From positions 2,645,228-2,709,227 of the forward strand of contig NC_087186.1 of the NCBI RefSeq assembly GCF_035594125.1: a stretch of 64,000 bases of DNA. Reading direction: 5' to 3'. Position numbers and translations under genes: made by a program. Positions 22,115 through 34,991 of the stretch are shown here, piece after piece. Position 1 is the stretch's first letter. Every line of letters starts with the position of its first letter. The stretch comes from Scylla paramamosain. Its lineage: Eukaryota > Arthropoda > Malacostraca > Decapoda > Portunidae. The notes beneath the pieces were generated by a model, which was not told the DNA's origin, made no database searches, and saw only the letters and a program-made list of their open reading frames with translations.

Positions 22115-22829
22115 TGTTACCACCGAACGGGTGAAAGACCGCCGAGCGGAAACAAAGTTGTTGTTGAGCATGTGTATGCTAAATAATATGATTTGTGCTT
22201 TGAGAGTTGAAGTGAACTAGTATATAAAGCATGGGTAACACTAAGGAAACTAAGTCATTAGAGTAGAGATTATGGAAACTGAATTCATTATAGTTAATCA
22301 CAGTAGTGAAGATGTGTGAGAGGAACTAGCTGTGGAGAGCTTAGCTGCAGAGAGGTAGTGAAAGTTGTGTTTACGTGGTAAAGTTGATGACATGGCGCGA
22401 AGGGTAGATAAGACATCGAGGGATCTCTGTAGAGGAATGAGTCACCCAGGAACTATTGCTGACCTAAGGGTAAGACGGGCAGGCGTGAGGTGCCGAGGGC
22501 CAGCAGGAAGGAAGCCCGGAGGGACAGATTCCTTTGTACCGCCACCGAGTTAGGGTGTGACTACTCCAGGAAAGATCGGAGCTCTACAATACAGACGCAG
22601 GTGTTGCTTGGTGACAGGCCTCCTTAAGACCCCAAACACGTGAGTGCCACATCTGTATTACGAGGGGTTGATTGTCCTAATTAGTGTAATCCATAATTAG
22701 TGATACGTTATGTTTATACAGTAATAGTTTGTAGTGCTACGAACGTCTTATGTTTATTATGTATGTCTTCAGGTTTGACCGAATGCAATAAACGATTCGC
22801 GTCACCGTGTGGGTCTAAAATCCTTTACA
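22115..22829 (+). repeat. BEL/Pao 3' LTR
   Basis: A 715-bp partner of 15312-16023, with TG...CA ends and AATAAA at 22787-22792. It is visually near-identical to the 5' copy apart from a few substitutions and small indels. Confidence 0.87.
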
Positions 22830-25800
22830 GTGTAGGATGCATTTCCTCATTGAATATTAGTTGTAAGGTCTGTGTAGGATGCGATTTATCATTGAATCGG
22901 AAGTGTAATGTGAAACGTTCGAGATATTTAATAGAAATTATTTGAAAGGCGATGAATCAATTTTCGCAGTTTTTCGTTGTTGTCGGAAGTCATATATGAT
23001 CATTTGAGTGTAAATATATGTAAGTAATACAAATTGAATAAATTATATACAAACTTTGTGTTCCTTTGAACACACATGAATAAGTTAGGGACGCAGCAAG
23101 ATCGTGCAACAGAAAACCCTAACACAGGTGGCAGCGGTGGGATTTCTGTTGCAAAGGATGATGTTGCAAGGATAATATTGCATAGATTGATATTGCAAAG
23201 ATTGATATTGTCAAGACTGATATTAAAAAAAATTAGGATATTGAAAGAACATACACGAGAGTTGTAATGATTTGTTGCAATAGATCTTGTAATTAATTGT
23301 TGTTGAGTCGCCTGTAAATCTGGTACCATACTGAAATAATTAGTGAGAAATTTTGGTCAACAGAAAAAAAAAATGATGAAAGCATTTAAGTTATTCATTC
23401 TGCGTTTGTGTTGCTCGCAAGTTGTTGTCATATGGGCTCTCACTCCTTTAAATTTTATGGTTACCTTATTTGACTACTTAAACTGTCTTTCTCTGATTAA
23501 AAAGCGCCTTGAAATATGTTCAGTGATATTGCTAGTGTAATAAGGGGATTATGGCCTCTTGCAATGGTCATTAGGTATTTGTTTCACCAGCGGCGTACAA
23601 AGAAATGGGGAAGTAGAAACACACAGGGAAACACCCATATCAATACAATAAAAATGTGCAGCATGTCATAAGTGTTGTCATGATAATTGGTATAAAAATG
23701 GGAATACTGTTGACTTTTACATTGTAGTGATATATTAGAAGAAAACACAGCAGGGAAAAAAAGATGCCAGAGAGTTGTATAGAAGATGGTATGGGTAAAA
23801 TTTCACAACAAAAGACCTATTAATACAAATAATATATTCTGTTCGATACCGAAAAATTTAGTTGTTCAGAGACGTAAAGGAGAAGATTTATTAAGCAGAC
23901 ATTGTCGATATACATGAGAGGAACATTTTTACAGGGAGAAGCAAGTGCGGGAAGACGATAAATTTAATGGAGGAAACACAGAAGCCGAAAAATGAACAAT
24001 TAGGTAGTAGTTTTGGTACAGAAGCGAACGACTGAAATAATGTTGAAATTTTCTGAAGGATGATACAAGCTTGTATCATCATGGGTAAAGAAACGGTAGA
24101 AAAGAGTTGTCATCACAGCTGACATGACTACTTGCTTTAGGAGAAATTGATGATATATGAAAATTACCATCGCCTGATTTTTAGAAATTCGATAATGGCG
24201 ATATTTAGTGATAAATGTAATGCAAGAAATATGTGAATTATATTGTATAACGGGGGTTATGTTGAAACCCGGGATAAACGTGGACGCATATGTGTGATGG
24301 CCGGGCTTCTATAAACCATAAATAGATCTAATTGATAAGACGACTGGAAATAAAAGCAAATTTTAGGAGTGAGGGCAGCAGAAATTTTTCAGTCAGGCAT
24401 TAAGAAAACGCTCAGCCATGTAGTAAAAAAACGTAGGGGAAGAATTAAGATATTGAGATCACTGTAAAATACTGTGAGAGGTCATCGAGTTAGGTAACAC
24501 TGTTGGAACAGTGCTAGCTCATGCAACTGAAAGATTGTTGGTTAGACCCTGACTCACGATATTCTCTCAGTGACGAAATGTGAGTCTAATTAGGAGATAG
24601 TTCAAGTTACCACTACAGCTTTTATTTGTGTTACTGGTTAAATTACAAAACTAGATTAATTGAATAAGAAGAATTTAAGCATATATTAACAGCAAAAACA
24701 TGAGAATAGGAATGAAAATAGATGTTAATCATTTGAAATTATTATTGTATATTAAAAAAAAGTAGTAAATAACAAGCTGACTTAATTGAAAGACGATAAC
24801 GTGCTAATCTTCCTTCTAACAAAGTACAATGATATGTGAAAAAAAAGAAAAGCAAATGATATTGTGAGGAGAGGAGTGGAGTTTCAAAATAGTAAAGAGA
24901 TAAGGTTCAAGACGTCTTAAAAACAACGTAGGCTCGTGTTTCCTACTGTGAAAATAAGATACCAGTAAATATAGAGAATTGTCTATGTGTAGAATAGTTA
25001 ACTTTTGCAACCAATGTAGCTCCCACTCCAAATTAGTACACGTTACTCTTGTTGATATTGGCTTGAGGAGAATTATGAATGGAAGGACATCTTGATAAGT
25101 GAAACCATTGGAAAGAGTCCTCACTTAGTTGTGGTTTCACTCTGTCTGACTGGAAAATAATGATAAACAATAAAGTAAAGCATACTAAAAATTGAAATAA
25201 AATAAGAATACAACAACTACTACTACTAATAATAATCACAAAAAAGGACAATGATAAAATGAGATAAAGATGCAAGATGACGTGATATTATAATGATGCT
25301 CTACGAAATTTCTGCTGTTTGATGAATTGAAATCACAAGTGTTTTACATACTGCAAGTGCATAATGCTGAAGCAGACTGGTATACCATTGAGGAAGCACT
25401 CTACTTCCCTGCTATCGACATAATTTTCAATAAATGAAATGTTGTGCTGCATAACAAGTTTTTTTTTTCACGAAACTAGAGACTCCTGTACTGGTTACTG
25501 TCTCCATTTATATGCAAAATGTAGTATATCAAAATGACATTGATGGCTGAAACTGACAGCAAGGTGAACTACATTCCAAAAAAATATATGATATTGTAGT
25601 GAGGTAATCATATGTGGGTGAGCAGAAATAATGTAATATTATGGAAAGATTTGTCAGTTGGAATTAAGAGAAAAAATATATAGATTTATGCATGATATAT
25701 AGTCAGTGACACTCGCGATTGGAACTCCCTCCGACGTGAGCGTCACATTGCACAAACTGGCAACTCGCTCCTCCTCAGTCTGAAAAAATCTGTTTGGAGA

Positions 25801-25918
25801 AGATAACTACATGGAAACTTAGGTTAGACCCTCATATGTTTTTGAAAACACAGAATAACGGATTCATTGTTTGGCAAATTAGCATAAGGAAAAGTTATCT
25901 TTGGTGACCGCTCCTTGC
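22830..25918. other. AT-rich stretch without recognised genes
   Basis: No coding region, LTR or LINE domain was recognised in about 3.1 kb. A weak 15-16-bp repeat around TTGCAAAGATTGATA occurs at about 23145-23230. A perfect 22-bp palindrome occurs at 24059-24080. A tRNA-like SINE candidate is listed separately. Confidence 0.5.
24490..24560 (+). mobile_element. Possible tRNA-derived SINE head
   Basis: The segment resembles a degenerate tRNA: an A-box-like stretch near TAGGTAACACTGTTGG and a B-box-like GGTTAGACCC (consensus GGTTCGANNCC, one core mismatch). No tail, target duplication or second copy is visible, so this is only a candidate. Confidence 0.3.
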
Positions 25919-27900
25919 TTCGGTGCCTCGCGTTTTGCTTCTGCTTGTTGACGGAGAACTGAGGAGGTATTTTGCTGATTTTCCTTGGAATGACTACTGC
26001 TTCCGTGGCAGAGCCCCGTCTCTGTGTGCCGATCGCATAACGGAGATGATAATGTCTGGCATGGAGGTGTACATTCCTCACTCTTTTTCTCAACCTAAAC
26101 CTTGGTTTAACACAACCTTTGATAGAAAGTATCAAAATCTTTCAAGATCCAACTTTTCTCATGACTTCTGGCATCTAGCCAAAAAACTTCTCCAATAACT
26201 TTGCTTCTTCTTCGTTCTCCCCTTTATTTCAAACAGATGGCACACTGCTATCACATCTATCTCTAAAGCTGAACTCTTCGCTCATAACTTTGGTAAAAAC
26301 TCTACCTTGGATGATTTAGGGCTTGTTCCTCACTCTCCTCCATCCTCTGACTACTTCACGCTGCCTTTTAAAATTCTTCGCAATGTTTGCCCTCGCTTGC
26401 CTAAACCATCGGAAGGCTTATGGACCTAATCGGGTCCCTCCTATTGTTCTTCGAAACTGCACCTCCGTGCTTCCACCTCTGTCTGTCAGCATCTATCTTT
26501 CCTTCTTGCTAGAAGTTTGTCTACATTCAACCCATTCCTAAAAACGGTGATCTTTCTAATACCTCAAATTACCGTCCTATTGGTTTAATTTCCTGCCTAT
26601 CTAAAGTTTTCCTGTCCCCAACAGGAAGATTCTTAAACATCTATTACTTCACAACCTTCAGTCTCATCGCCAGTATGGGATCCATCAAGGCCACTCTACT
26701 GGTGATTTACTGGCTAATCATTGATTTACTTGGTAATCATTGTTTAGAGATTTTGGTGAAACTTTTGCTGTTGCGTTAGACATATCAAAAGCTTTTTGAT
26801 AGAGTCTGGCACAAAGCTTTGATTTCCAAACTACCTTCCTACGGCTTCTATCCTTCTCTCTGTAACTTCATCTCAAGTTTCCTTTCTAATCGTTCTATTG
26901 CTGCTGCGGTAGACGGTCACTGTTCTTCTCCTAAATCTATTAACAGTGGTGTTCCTTAGGGTTCTGTCCTCTCACCCACTCTCTTCCTATTATTCATGAA
27001 TGATCTTCTAAACCAAACTTCTTGTTCTATCCACTCCTACGCTGATGATACCACCCTGCACTTTTTTCACGTCTTTTCACAGACGTCTAACCCTTCAGGA
27101 AGTAAACAGTTTACGCAGGGAAGCCATAGAACGCCTGACTTCTGATCTCTCTAAAATTTCTGATTGGGGCAGAGCAAACTTGGTATTGTTCATTGTCTCA
27201 AAAACTCAATTCCTCCATCTATCAACTCAACAGAACCTTCCAAACAGCTATCCCCTCTTCTTCAATGACACTCAATTGGCCCACTCTTCTACACTGAACA
27301 TCCTCGGTCTGTCCTTTTCTTATAATCTAAATTGGAAACTTCACATCTCATCTCTTGCTAAAACAGCTTCTATGAAGTTCGGTGTTCTAAGACGTCTCCG
27401 CCAGTTTTCCCTCCTCCCTCCCTCTGTACAAGGGTCTTATCCGTCCACGTATCGAGTACGCTTCACATTTCTCGGGGAGGGAGGGTGATTTAGCTAATAC
27501 AGTTCTTTTAGACAGGGTGGAATCAATAGCTGTTCGTCTCATCAACTCCTCTCCTCTAAATGACTGTCTTCATCCTCTCTTTCATCGCCGCAATGTTGCT
27601 CCTCTCAATATTGCACCCGTCCACCTCTGTAATGCAAGAGTTAACCAGTATTTTCAATCATTCATCCCCTTTATCTGGAAAACTCTGGAACTCCCTGGCT
27701 GCTTTTGTATTTCTACCTTCCTATGACTTAAATTCCATCAAGAGGGAGGTTTCAAGACACTTATTCTTCAGTTTTTGACTACCGCTTCCAAATCTATTCA
27801 GGGACCGGCATCTTAGTGTTTTTTTTTTCTTTTAGATTTTCGTTGCTCTTCGTCTGTGTCCCTCATACATTAAAATAAATAAATAAATAAATAAATAAAT
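25919..27900 (+). mobile_element. LINE-A copy, 5'-truncated and degraded
   Basis: This aligns by eye with LINE-A copy 1 from about 38325 to 40540. It starts at the end of the endonuclease region and carries the reverse transcriptase in several frames (pieces at 25923-26198, 26323-26541, 27045-27488 and 27517-27778). The motif YADDTT is present near 27040, and the GVPQG-equivalent region near 26950 has a stop. It ends in a (TAAA)n-type tail at about 27870-27900 instead of a plain poly(A). It is non-functional. Confidence 0.85.
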
Positions 27901-28559
27901 GGAGACGTGATACCGCCTGGAGGAAACATTACTAATTATTGTGGTGTTTGAAAAAAAAGGAAAAAAAAAAACAAAACAAAAAAAACATATATTACACTAA
28001 CTTGCCTTTCCTAGAACATTACAGCGTACATATACTGCAACACCATTTAATTTTGCGGTAGGAAGTACCTGAGATGAGGTGTGTCTTGGCATAACTAGTA
28101 GCGCCGGAGACCGGGTAATCACCGGAAAGGAGAACGCCTAAGCCCTCGATTCAAAATGGTCAGACGATAGACGCCAGAAATCTAGCTTATGTGAACAGAC
28201 TATAGTGCCTTTACTAGATGGGTTTTTGTTTTTTGTTCGTAAGTCCCGCAGTCTTGATAGTTTTCTTGGTGCAGCGTTGGCTTTGTTTCTCCTTTTCATT
28301 GTATTTGTTCTGTAACCTTTGTTGGTGATTTATAGTGGAAGAGATTTTTCACTTGATTTAAATTATATTTCCCTGTTGTTGGTATTTAAAGGGTAGGTGA
28401 CTCTTGCTTGGAGGTGTATAGTTGTGAATTTTTATAGATTTCTTTTGATTTTGCAACTATTTTCAAATTCGTTAATTTTGATTATTTCTCTTTCTGATAG
28501 TTCATTTATCATTTTTTAAAATTTGACTGAGTAGCCATAGCTACTTGAGCTATAGTATC
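27901..28559. other. Intergenic sequence
   Basis: Nothing recognisable beyond A-rich and T-rich runs. Confidence 0.5.
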
Positions 28560-31110
28560 CACATAGATGATGTTTATTACTCGTCATACTTTGTCTAAAT
28601 CATTGTAAAGAGTGCTGGAGAGTACACTGCTTTGAGGCACTCCGCATTCAATTTCGATTCTGGGCACCATGAAATTATAAATTTTGATGCGTGCCTTCCT
28701 GTCATCTAGGATGTCACAGAGGAGACGAGACTGGCAAAATTGAAGAATTTTGTATTTCAAGCCAATGTGCCATACTTTGGCAAATGCTATTGAGATATAA
28801 CTCATTATGATTTAGCATTGTTTCCCGTCCGCTTTGTATTGCGAAATTTATTCTGTTATTAAAGGTAGTGCCATGTGCGTTCCTTTTCCACTCCTGAAGC
28901 CGAATTAATTTTCATTATAAAGCTGATTAAATTCGAGATGGATTCTTAATCTGTTGTTTAGTATTCTCTCTAGATTTTTTTTTTTCCTGAGAATTCTAAT
29001 AGTGAAATGAGTCTGTAGTTTTGTACTGAGTGAGGAGATTTATCAGGTTTTGGTATCAGTTTAATTGTTTTCCAATAATCAGAAAAAGTATCCGGCGGAG
29101 AGGCAGGCATTGATCGGGCAATTGATGAGTGTGGAAGCTTGTTCAAGGTGGTTTTATTAATGCCACTGCTACCAGGACATATTTTTATAAATATGCCTTA
29201 TTTCTTGTGTGGTGATCTCTCGATCAAGTTCTGAGGTATTTAGTCTACTGAAGTCACGCAGTGCGTAGTGATGGGGCATGATTCTATGTATGTTATTGCG
29301 CATGAATTCGAGTATTACTTCTGTATGTTCTTGGGTTTCATCCTTTTTATTCTCCTCATTTTTCAGTGTCTTGTTCCAGTGTTCTTTATGAAGTTCTTTT
29401 CTGGGTGGAGTGTAGATTTTAAGATTTCGTAAGTTTAGTAAGTAGTGAGATTCTGGTGCAGTCTGGCCAGTAAGGTTCTTAATTTTGCTCCAAAATATTT
29501 CTGGGTTGTTATAGATTGAGGCAGTGTTGCAAAGTATTCTGCTCCAGCTCGTTAAATTCATTAATAAGAGAGTCTGTGAAATAATGTTTCAAGGTCTTGC
29601 AGCTTGTGAAATGGTGTGGAGTCCAGCCGTGTAATGATTCATGTCGTTTTAGTGCATTAAATTGGGCTATAATCTTTTGGGTATTGTAATTGAATTTTGG
29701 GTATATAAGTGAGCGCAAATGCATATAAGAAATATGCGTTTCTATTGCAGTTGTATTATGTATTTGTATTATAATTGTATTATGCCTGTCAGTAAGTGCT
29801 TTGTCAATATTTCCGAGTGTAGTAATATCCAGGTTGTCATAATTATCATTACTGGCAAAGTGTTCTGTAAAGTGATTCCACTCTGCTCTTTTGAAGTATG
29901 ATATTGGTGGGACTTGTATGTAGATGGGGGAATGGTAGTGAGGTGAATTGGGATATGGTCACTTGTTAGTGGTCCTTGTGAAATATATATGTTGTGGTGC
30001 GTTTTGTAGCTAGTGAGTACTGTATCTGGGTTTGTTCCTCTGCGGTGGGTGTACAAAGAATGGAAATGTGGTCCGATGTGTTGAATGATCCTGCTTTTTA
30101 TAAGGTTGGAATGTTGACTGCCACGTGTGTTCTTAGTGCTGTATCCAAAGATGGGATGGTTGTAGTTCAAGTCAGCAGTTAGATACACCGGCATGGTTCT
30201 TATAAAAAGCCTGATGAAGTGTGGTGTGGGGATATATGACCTGGAAATTGGTAATGAATTGCAATTACTATGGGACCTGTTATGGTTTCGATTTCTACTA
30301 CAAGTAGATCAGATATGAAAGCATCGTATATTTTGTATAATAAGTTATTTTTGGTAACTACTGGAGTTCCATCATGTATCGTGTTACTGTAGTTTTTGAT
30401 GAGTCTTGTATCCGGGGATATTTAGAGTCGTAGTTAGTAATTCCATGACTGTTGACCAGAATGAAATCAGTATTAGCTTATCTGTATATGTTGGATAGTT
30501 CCATTTTTCTCATTTTCCAGTGCAGAACTTTATATTGAATAATGTTCATTGTCTTGATTATTTATTATCTAAAGTTGATTCTTGTTCTTTTCATTTTTTT
30601 TTTCTAGCGGTGCACGTGTTATGATTAGGCCCGGTTTTATTCTCCTGAAGAATCAGAACTTCTTCATCTTCAATGGTTTCATCGGTGTGTGTGCATTTGA
30701 ATTTATTTTCTTCTAAATCTTTGATAAATTTTTTATTTATTTATTTTTATTTATTTTTATTTTTTTTTATTTTATTTTTTTGTGTGTGGGGGGGCCCTAC
30801 TATATTTTCTTTGGTGAATATAAGATTCGTCCATTGTCTCTCGCGTGCATTTTTCTTTTTGATTTAGTGGATTTTTGCTATTTTTGTTCATGAGTCCACT
30901 GCGTTTGCTGTACATTGTCTTACATGGCTTCTGCTGCAGTCTCCTCTTCCCTAGATGTTGCTTCCATGCTTGTGAGATGGGTGAATAGTTTTTGTGATAC
31001 AGGTGTTGTTGTTTTAATCGCTTGTAAGCTATTCAATTTAAGGGCTGATTTTAGTTCGTTCCCATAAGATCCGCGCTCAGTTATATTCATCAGGTATGCA
31101 TGCATTGTGC
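28560..31110 (-). mobile_element. LINE-B copy on the minus strand, degraded
   Basis: Pieces in minus-strand order: an ORF1 tail (about 30600-31110), an endonuclease segment (29769-30194, with YLTADLNYNHPIFGYS and a TSDHIPIHL motif), a linker (29169-29561) and a reverse transcriptase piece (28584-28805) that has AFAKVWHIGLK and GVPQSSVLSSTLYNDL (GVPQGS altered). Frame breaks separate all of them, and the catalytic YADD segment is missing. Its gene order and residues resemble the LINE-B at 669-5272, so they are probably the same family or close relatives. Confidence 0.75.
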
Positions 31111-31644
31111 AAGCGAATATTTTCAGGTGAGATTCCTTGTCTTACTCCTTGCGTCTAGATACTTTGGCTGGTAAGTATTTTGCTGAAAGTTATATATTTT
31201 TACAACCACAATTCCCAGCCCCTTCACAAAGCTGCTGTACCTGGACTAGCTTCCCTGAATCACCTCCTAGGTGGACTCAATGCAAGGCTCAAATATGGGC
31301 GTATAGGGTCCCTTGTGACTCCTGCATCCTTTTCACAATGGTCGTAACGCCAGGTTACACTAACTGAGATCGCCAGTCTGTTTTACCCACCTACAGACAA
31401 GAGAAATACTCTAACAACAATTAACTCCCACAGCTGGGAAAGGATCAAGAACCACGTCTAGGGAAACACAACACCCTGTCCAACAGGATGTTATAGCTTC
31501 AAACCGAGTAGCGTCATTTACCGTCTCCTGGACGGCAGGTTTGGTCAGGACCTAAGGAGGGAGCAAAGTTCACTACACACTTAAGTCCTCGGCATCAATC
31601 AACAAGCTCACTAAAAAGAGACACGGGGAACGACTAGAAATGAG
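31111..31644. other. Unassigned sequence
   Basis: No gene or known repeat is recognised. It joins the LINE-B copy to an LTR fragment. Confidence 0.4.
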
Positions 31645-31900
31645 TGCCCACGAGCACACAGGAGGGTCATTCACCGCTCACTGTACCAGAACTCGACCTG
31701 CATACACACGCAGCCGAGGAGTCACTTCCCTGGGTATGGAGTGTGTTATAAGCAGCTACACTCCCTGGCAGGCTATTAAGGAGACTCCTATACTATGTAA
31801 GTAGATTGGGACGTACAGCCGGTAATAACTCACTTATTCCCTTAAAGCAACTGATTCGACTAACTCTTATACCGCTTCAGTCTCCATCAGATCTTCTTTT
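31645..31900 (-). repeat. G3 LTR fragment (inverted)
   Basis: Similar to 49019-49250 and, in reverse, to 56120-56328, including the block ACACAGGAGGGT and the CTCCTATACTATGTAAGTAG segment. By comparison with the fuller copy at 55535-56328 it is the last third of that LTR, in minus orientation. Confidence 0.65.
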
Positions 31901-31988
31901 GACCCGAAGAGGATGGCAATGGGGAGTATGGTGCACAGCAACCCTAAATTTAATAACTAATATAATAACGTTACCATTTCAATAATAA

Positions 31989-34105
31989 TGTTACCACTGC
32001 AAGGCTATGGGGCACTTCCGGTTCAGTTGCCCCAAAGATGATCACGCATTTCACCTCAAAGCCTCCCCAGAAGCCAGTAGTTTTGCTGGTCTGACCAGAC
32101 TATTAACACAGTCCGGCTAGAGAGAAGACAGGGGGTGTTGCTCCCATGTCGACAGTTAGTACTCCGCCTGAGAGAACGAGTTCGGGATTAGATTGTTGTT
32201 GCGCTTTTTTGTGCCTGGCGATTGTCGAGATTATGAGGGTGGTGTATCCTGTCACAGTGTTGTGTGACGCGGCAGCCTAGCAATCTTTGTGCCGTAATAT
32301 GACATGGAGGAAGGTAGCTTCCGGAAAGGCAGTGTTGTGTCAGAGCATCAATACAGTCAAGAAGTTTGTCACTACTAAGGTGTGGCTGACTTATCCGCTA
32401 ACTTGTCCACTGCAAGTGCCTGTGGCAGAGGATCTGCCAGTATTCGGGATTGACTTCCTCTTGAGAAATGATCTAGCAGGAGGGAGAGTTCGTGTGCAGC
32501 CCCCATCCGCGGACCCCGTACCCGATGTGGAGGCTGCTGAGGAACCTGACTCTGTTAATGCCTCATGGAAAGGAGGGTGAAGTCCTCTCCAACTCCTGAG
32601 GTTCACTGCAATAAGACAGAAGAGTGCAGGGGTAATGTACGTGCCGCAGCTGGGGAGAATGCACAGAGGCCTGTCTCACTACTGGCAAGGGTTTGGACGA
32701 TTCAGAGTCGGACTCTGCCTTGAATCATGGTGCTGGGGCTTACTGCAACAAGGCAAAGTTACCTCCTGATATGAAGGCTATGGGTGCCCATGCACAGTCC
32801 GGGCCCAAGCCTGGCGTATCGCGTGTGTCAGGGGTTGCTGCCGAGGGCGGGTAGGCTCCTGACTCTGGAAGTTTCCTCCCCTGCGGGGTGCACCAGAGGC
32901 GGGGAGACAGAGGAGAGGCAAACTGCTCTCCTGCCGGGACAAGACACGGTGGGTGTTTGCTCACGGGATGGGCCACCCGTGCTGGTAGCTGCGGCTACAG
33001 CTGTCAGTGTAGTATGTATGTGTTGCCCCACTACTCATCGAGGCAGGAGTGGAGAGCAAGTAAATTAAGGGTCGGGAAGAGTTTGTTGAATGTATTGTGA
33101 ATAGCCGGCGGAGAGAGGAGAGCAGAGGTTTGATGCTCCATTTTGATATGCCATCCACAGTTAAGGAGGCACAGGTGCTGGAAGCACGTAGCGGCCTGAT
33201 GCGTGACCGTTTTGGAGTTTTTGGATGACCGCGTTTGGCGCGGTTTTGGTGGTCGGAAGTAACCATGTTTGTTGGGCGTAACCGCACGGGTCAGGCTGGC
33301 CAGACTGATGACCTCTTGTCTGGGGCCCCTCTCCCCCGTGTTATGGTTAGTGTTGTTTCCCCTGATGTGGGGATTGTTTATGATATTACTCGCCCGATTC
33401 TTCCTTCCAGATCGAGTTGTGATGATGTTATTGACGCGACCGTTATGACGCCACGTCGAGGGGCAGTGGTGTGATAATGTGTTGCTTGCCTCTCAGAAAG
33501 CACCCTCAGTGTTGCTGGGGGCTACCGTTGGCTGAGATGTTGATGATTGTCAGGTGCTGGGCCTAAGATGTGTAGTATCTGTTGATGGATATCGGCTTCC
33601 TCAAAGAGACAAGGTCTTGATGAGAAGTGTTTGCACTCAGGAGCAGTTACTGGAACCAGTGTATCTGACAGTGAAATGCACGCTTGGTTGTGTCACACCT
33701 GGGAAGAAGTATTTTGTTTAATTAAGAGCATCCAGATGGCATCTCTTAGTTTTGCCAAGGAAATGGCATTTTTGTTTTATCAGTTTTATGGGTGTGGCAC
33801 GGAGGCTCCACAGAGCCAGAAGCGGGCAAGCGGGAGTAATGATGTGGGTAGAGCAGGCCCTAGGGAGAGTAGTGCTTGGCTGGGAAGCATTTTGAGCGGT
33901 GGTGCAGTGATGTTGCCTCAGGAGACTACGGTCCCATGGATACATGGGGAGTTCCCAGGAGGCACGGATGCCATTGTATAGTGACTCTGATGCTTGTACA
34001 GTATGGAGAAGATAGAGATGGAGCAGAGTGCATAGTGAAGAGAGGAGGAGAGGTGAGAGTTGGAGAAGTAGTGAAGGCAGAGGACTGAGAAGACGATGGA
34101 GACGG
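31989..34105 (+). pseudogene. Gypsy (G3) gag-protease and 3'-end remnants
   Basis: A zinc knuckle CYHCKAMGHFRFSC is encoded at 31989-32030. A protease-end segment with FGIDFLLRNDLAGG (the usual form is LLGNDLAGG) lies at 32287-32580. Another uninterpreted stretch follows. The segment 33731-34105 is clearly homologous to 54786-55170, near the 3' end of the G3 element. No reverse transcriptase or integrase is present, and stops separate the parts. Whether all pieces belong to one insertion is not certain. Confidence 0.55.
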
Positions 34106-34659
34106 ATTTTTTTATTTGATTTTTTATTTGTGTTGCCACAACATCGCGATCATATGGCGCAACTACAAACCTTTAAAAGCGACAAAGATTGGGGTTATTA
34201 AAATATCAGTATTAACAAAAATTATAGGTAAGTAAAAATGTTAAAAGACCACTAGAAAGGAAAACTTGAAAAGGAAATGGGAAGAGTCATAAAACACTTA
34301 AGTGATAAAATGAGAGGGTTGGTATAGTAATACTTAAGCTACTTTACTTAATTTAACTTAATTTAATTTAAGATGAGGGGTACTGACACCACTGACCCAG
34401 ACCACTGTCTGGCGTTGTTCGTTCCGTGCCCAAGAAACTGACCCAACTGACCGAGATATCTGGCGTTGTTCGTTACGTGCCCAAGACACTAACCCCACTG
34501 ACCCAGGACACAAGACTGAGCGTTGTTCGTTATGTATCTTCCTCACTTGCCTCCATATTCTTCCAGTGCAAAAATAAGGTTCTGTCCAATATTATATTAC
34601 TTTCAAAATAAATAGAAGAACACTTAAAAGGTAATCAATAATTTGTTTAAAAGACTAGT
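34106..34659. other. Intergenic sequence with a 51-bp tandem repeat
   Basis: No gene is seen. At about 34377-34540 a unit of about 51 bp containing CTGGCGTTGTTCGTT and GTGCCCAAGA is repeated about three times. An A/T-rich part precedes it. Confidence 0.6.
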
Positions 34660-34991
34660 TTTCTTCACAAACATAAGAACCTCATGTCCCGAGGAGAGAG
34701 CCCTCTCTCCAAGATTCCATCCTCATCGCGACAGCGGAAAAGATGTCGCTCCCGCAGCTCCACCAGATTGGGACACTCCACTAGAAAATGTCGCACTGTT
34801 AGGGGAACTAAACAGTCATCACATAATGCTTGGGTTTCCCGGGACATAAGGTAACCATGAGTGAGACGTGTATGACCTATCCGGAGATGGGCCAGAGCAG
34901 TCTCTGAGTTGCGCCCCTGCACATGGACATATGTCCATGGGCGGAAAGATACAGAAGTTATCTCCCCAATTTTATTGGTCGCAACCACATC
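34660..34991 (-). pseudogene. RNase-H LINE, C-terminal part (left fragment)
   Basis: The minus-strand frame ending at 34665 encodes LRIGHTRLTHGYLMSRE followed by a CDDC and H-x3-EC zinc-like tail (CDDCLVPLTVRHFLVEC). This is the C-terminal tail of I-superfamily LINE polyproteins that lies after RNase H. It is the downstream half of a reading frame whose upstream half is at 43512-44033. The CsRn1-like element with its CATC duplication lies between them. Confidence 0.8.

Larger units (their letters stand above)
15312..22829 (+). mobile_element. BEL/Pao LTR retrotransposon with minisatellite-filled interior
   Basis: LTRs at about 15312-16023 and 22115-22829 bound a 7.5-kb unit. A polypurine tract, CAGGGGGAG, directly precedes the 3' LTR. 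The assignment to BEL/Pao rests on three remnants in order: a DUF1759-like gag segment (about 18078-18560), a Pao-type zinc region with a CCHC knuckle followed by C-x(n)-C and a YHSDLLH tail (18838-18950), and the protease-linked block LLIGLDVPRAFLPLEV (about 19265-19315), followed by DGHYQLPL near 19590. No reverse transcriptase, RNase H or integrase was found. That space holds several unrelated tandem repeats and a large inverted repeat. No target duplication is evident, and a tRNA primer site is not clear after the 5' LTR. Confidence 0.85.

Noticed and set aside
28060..28180. A GC-richer patch considered as a tRNA gene
   Set aside because: No cloverleaf could be drawn and no B-box was found.
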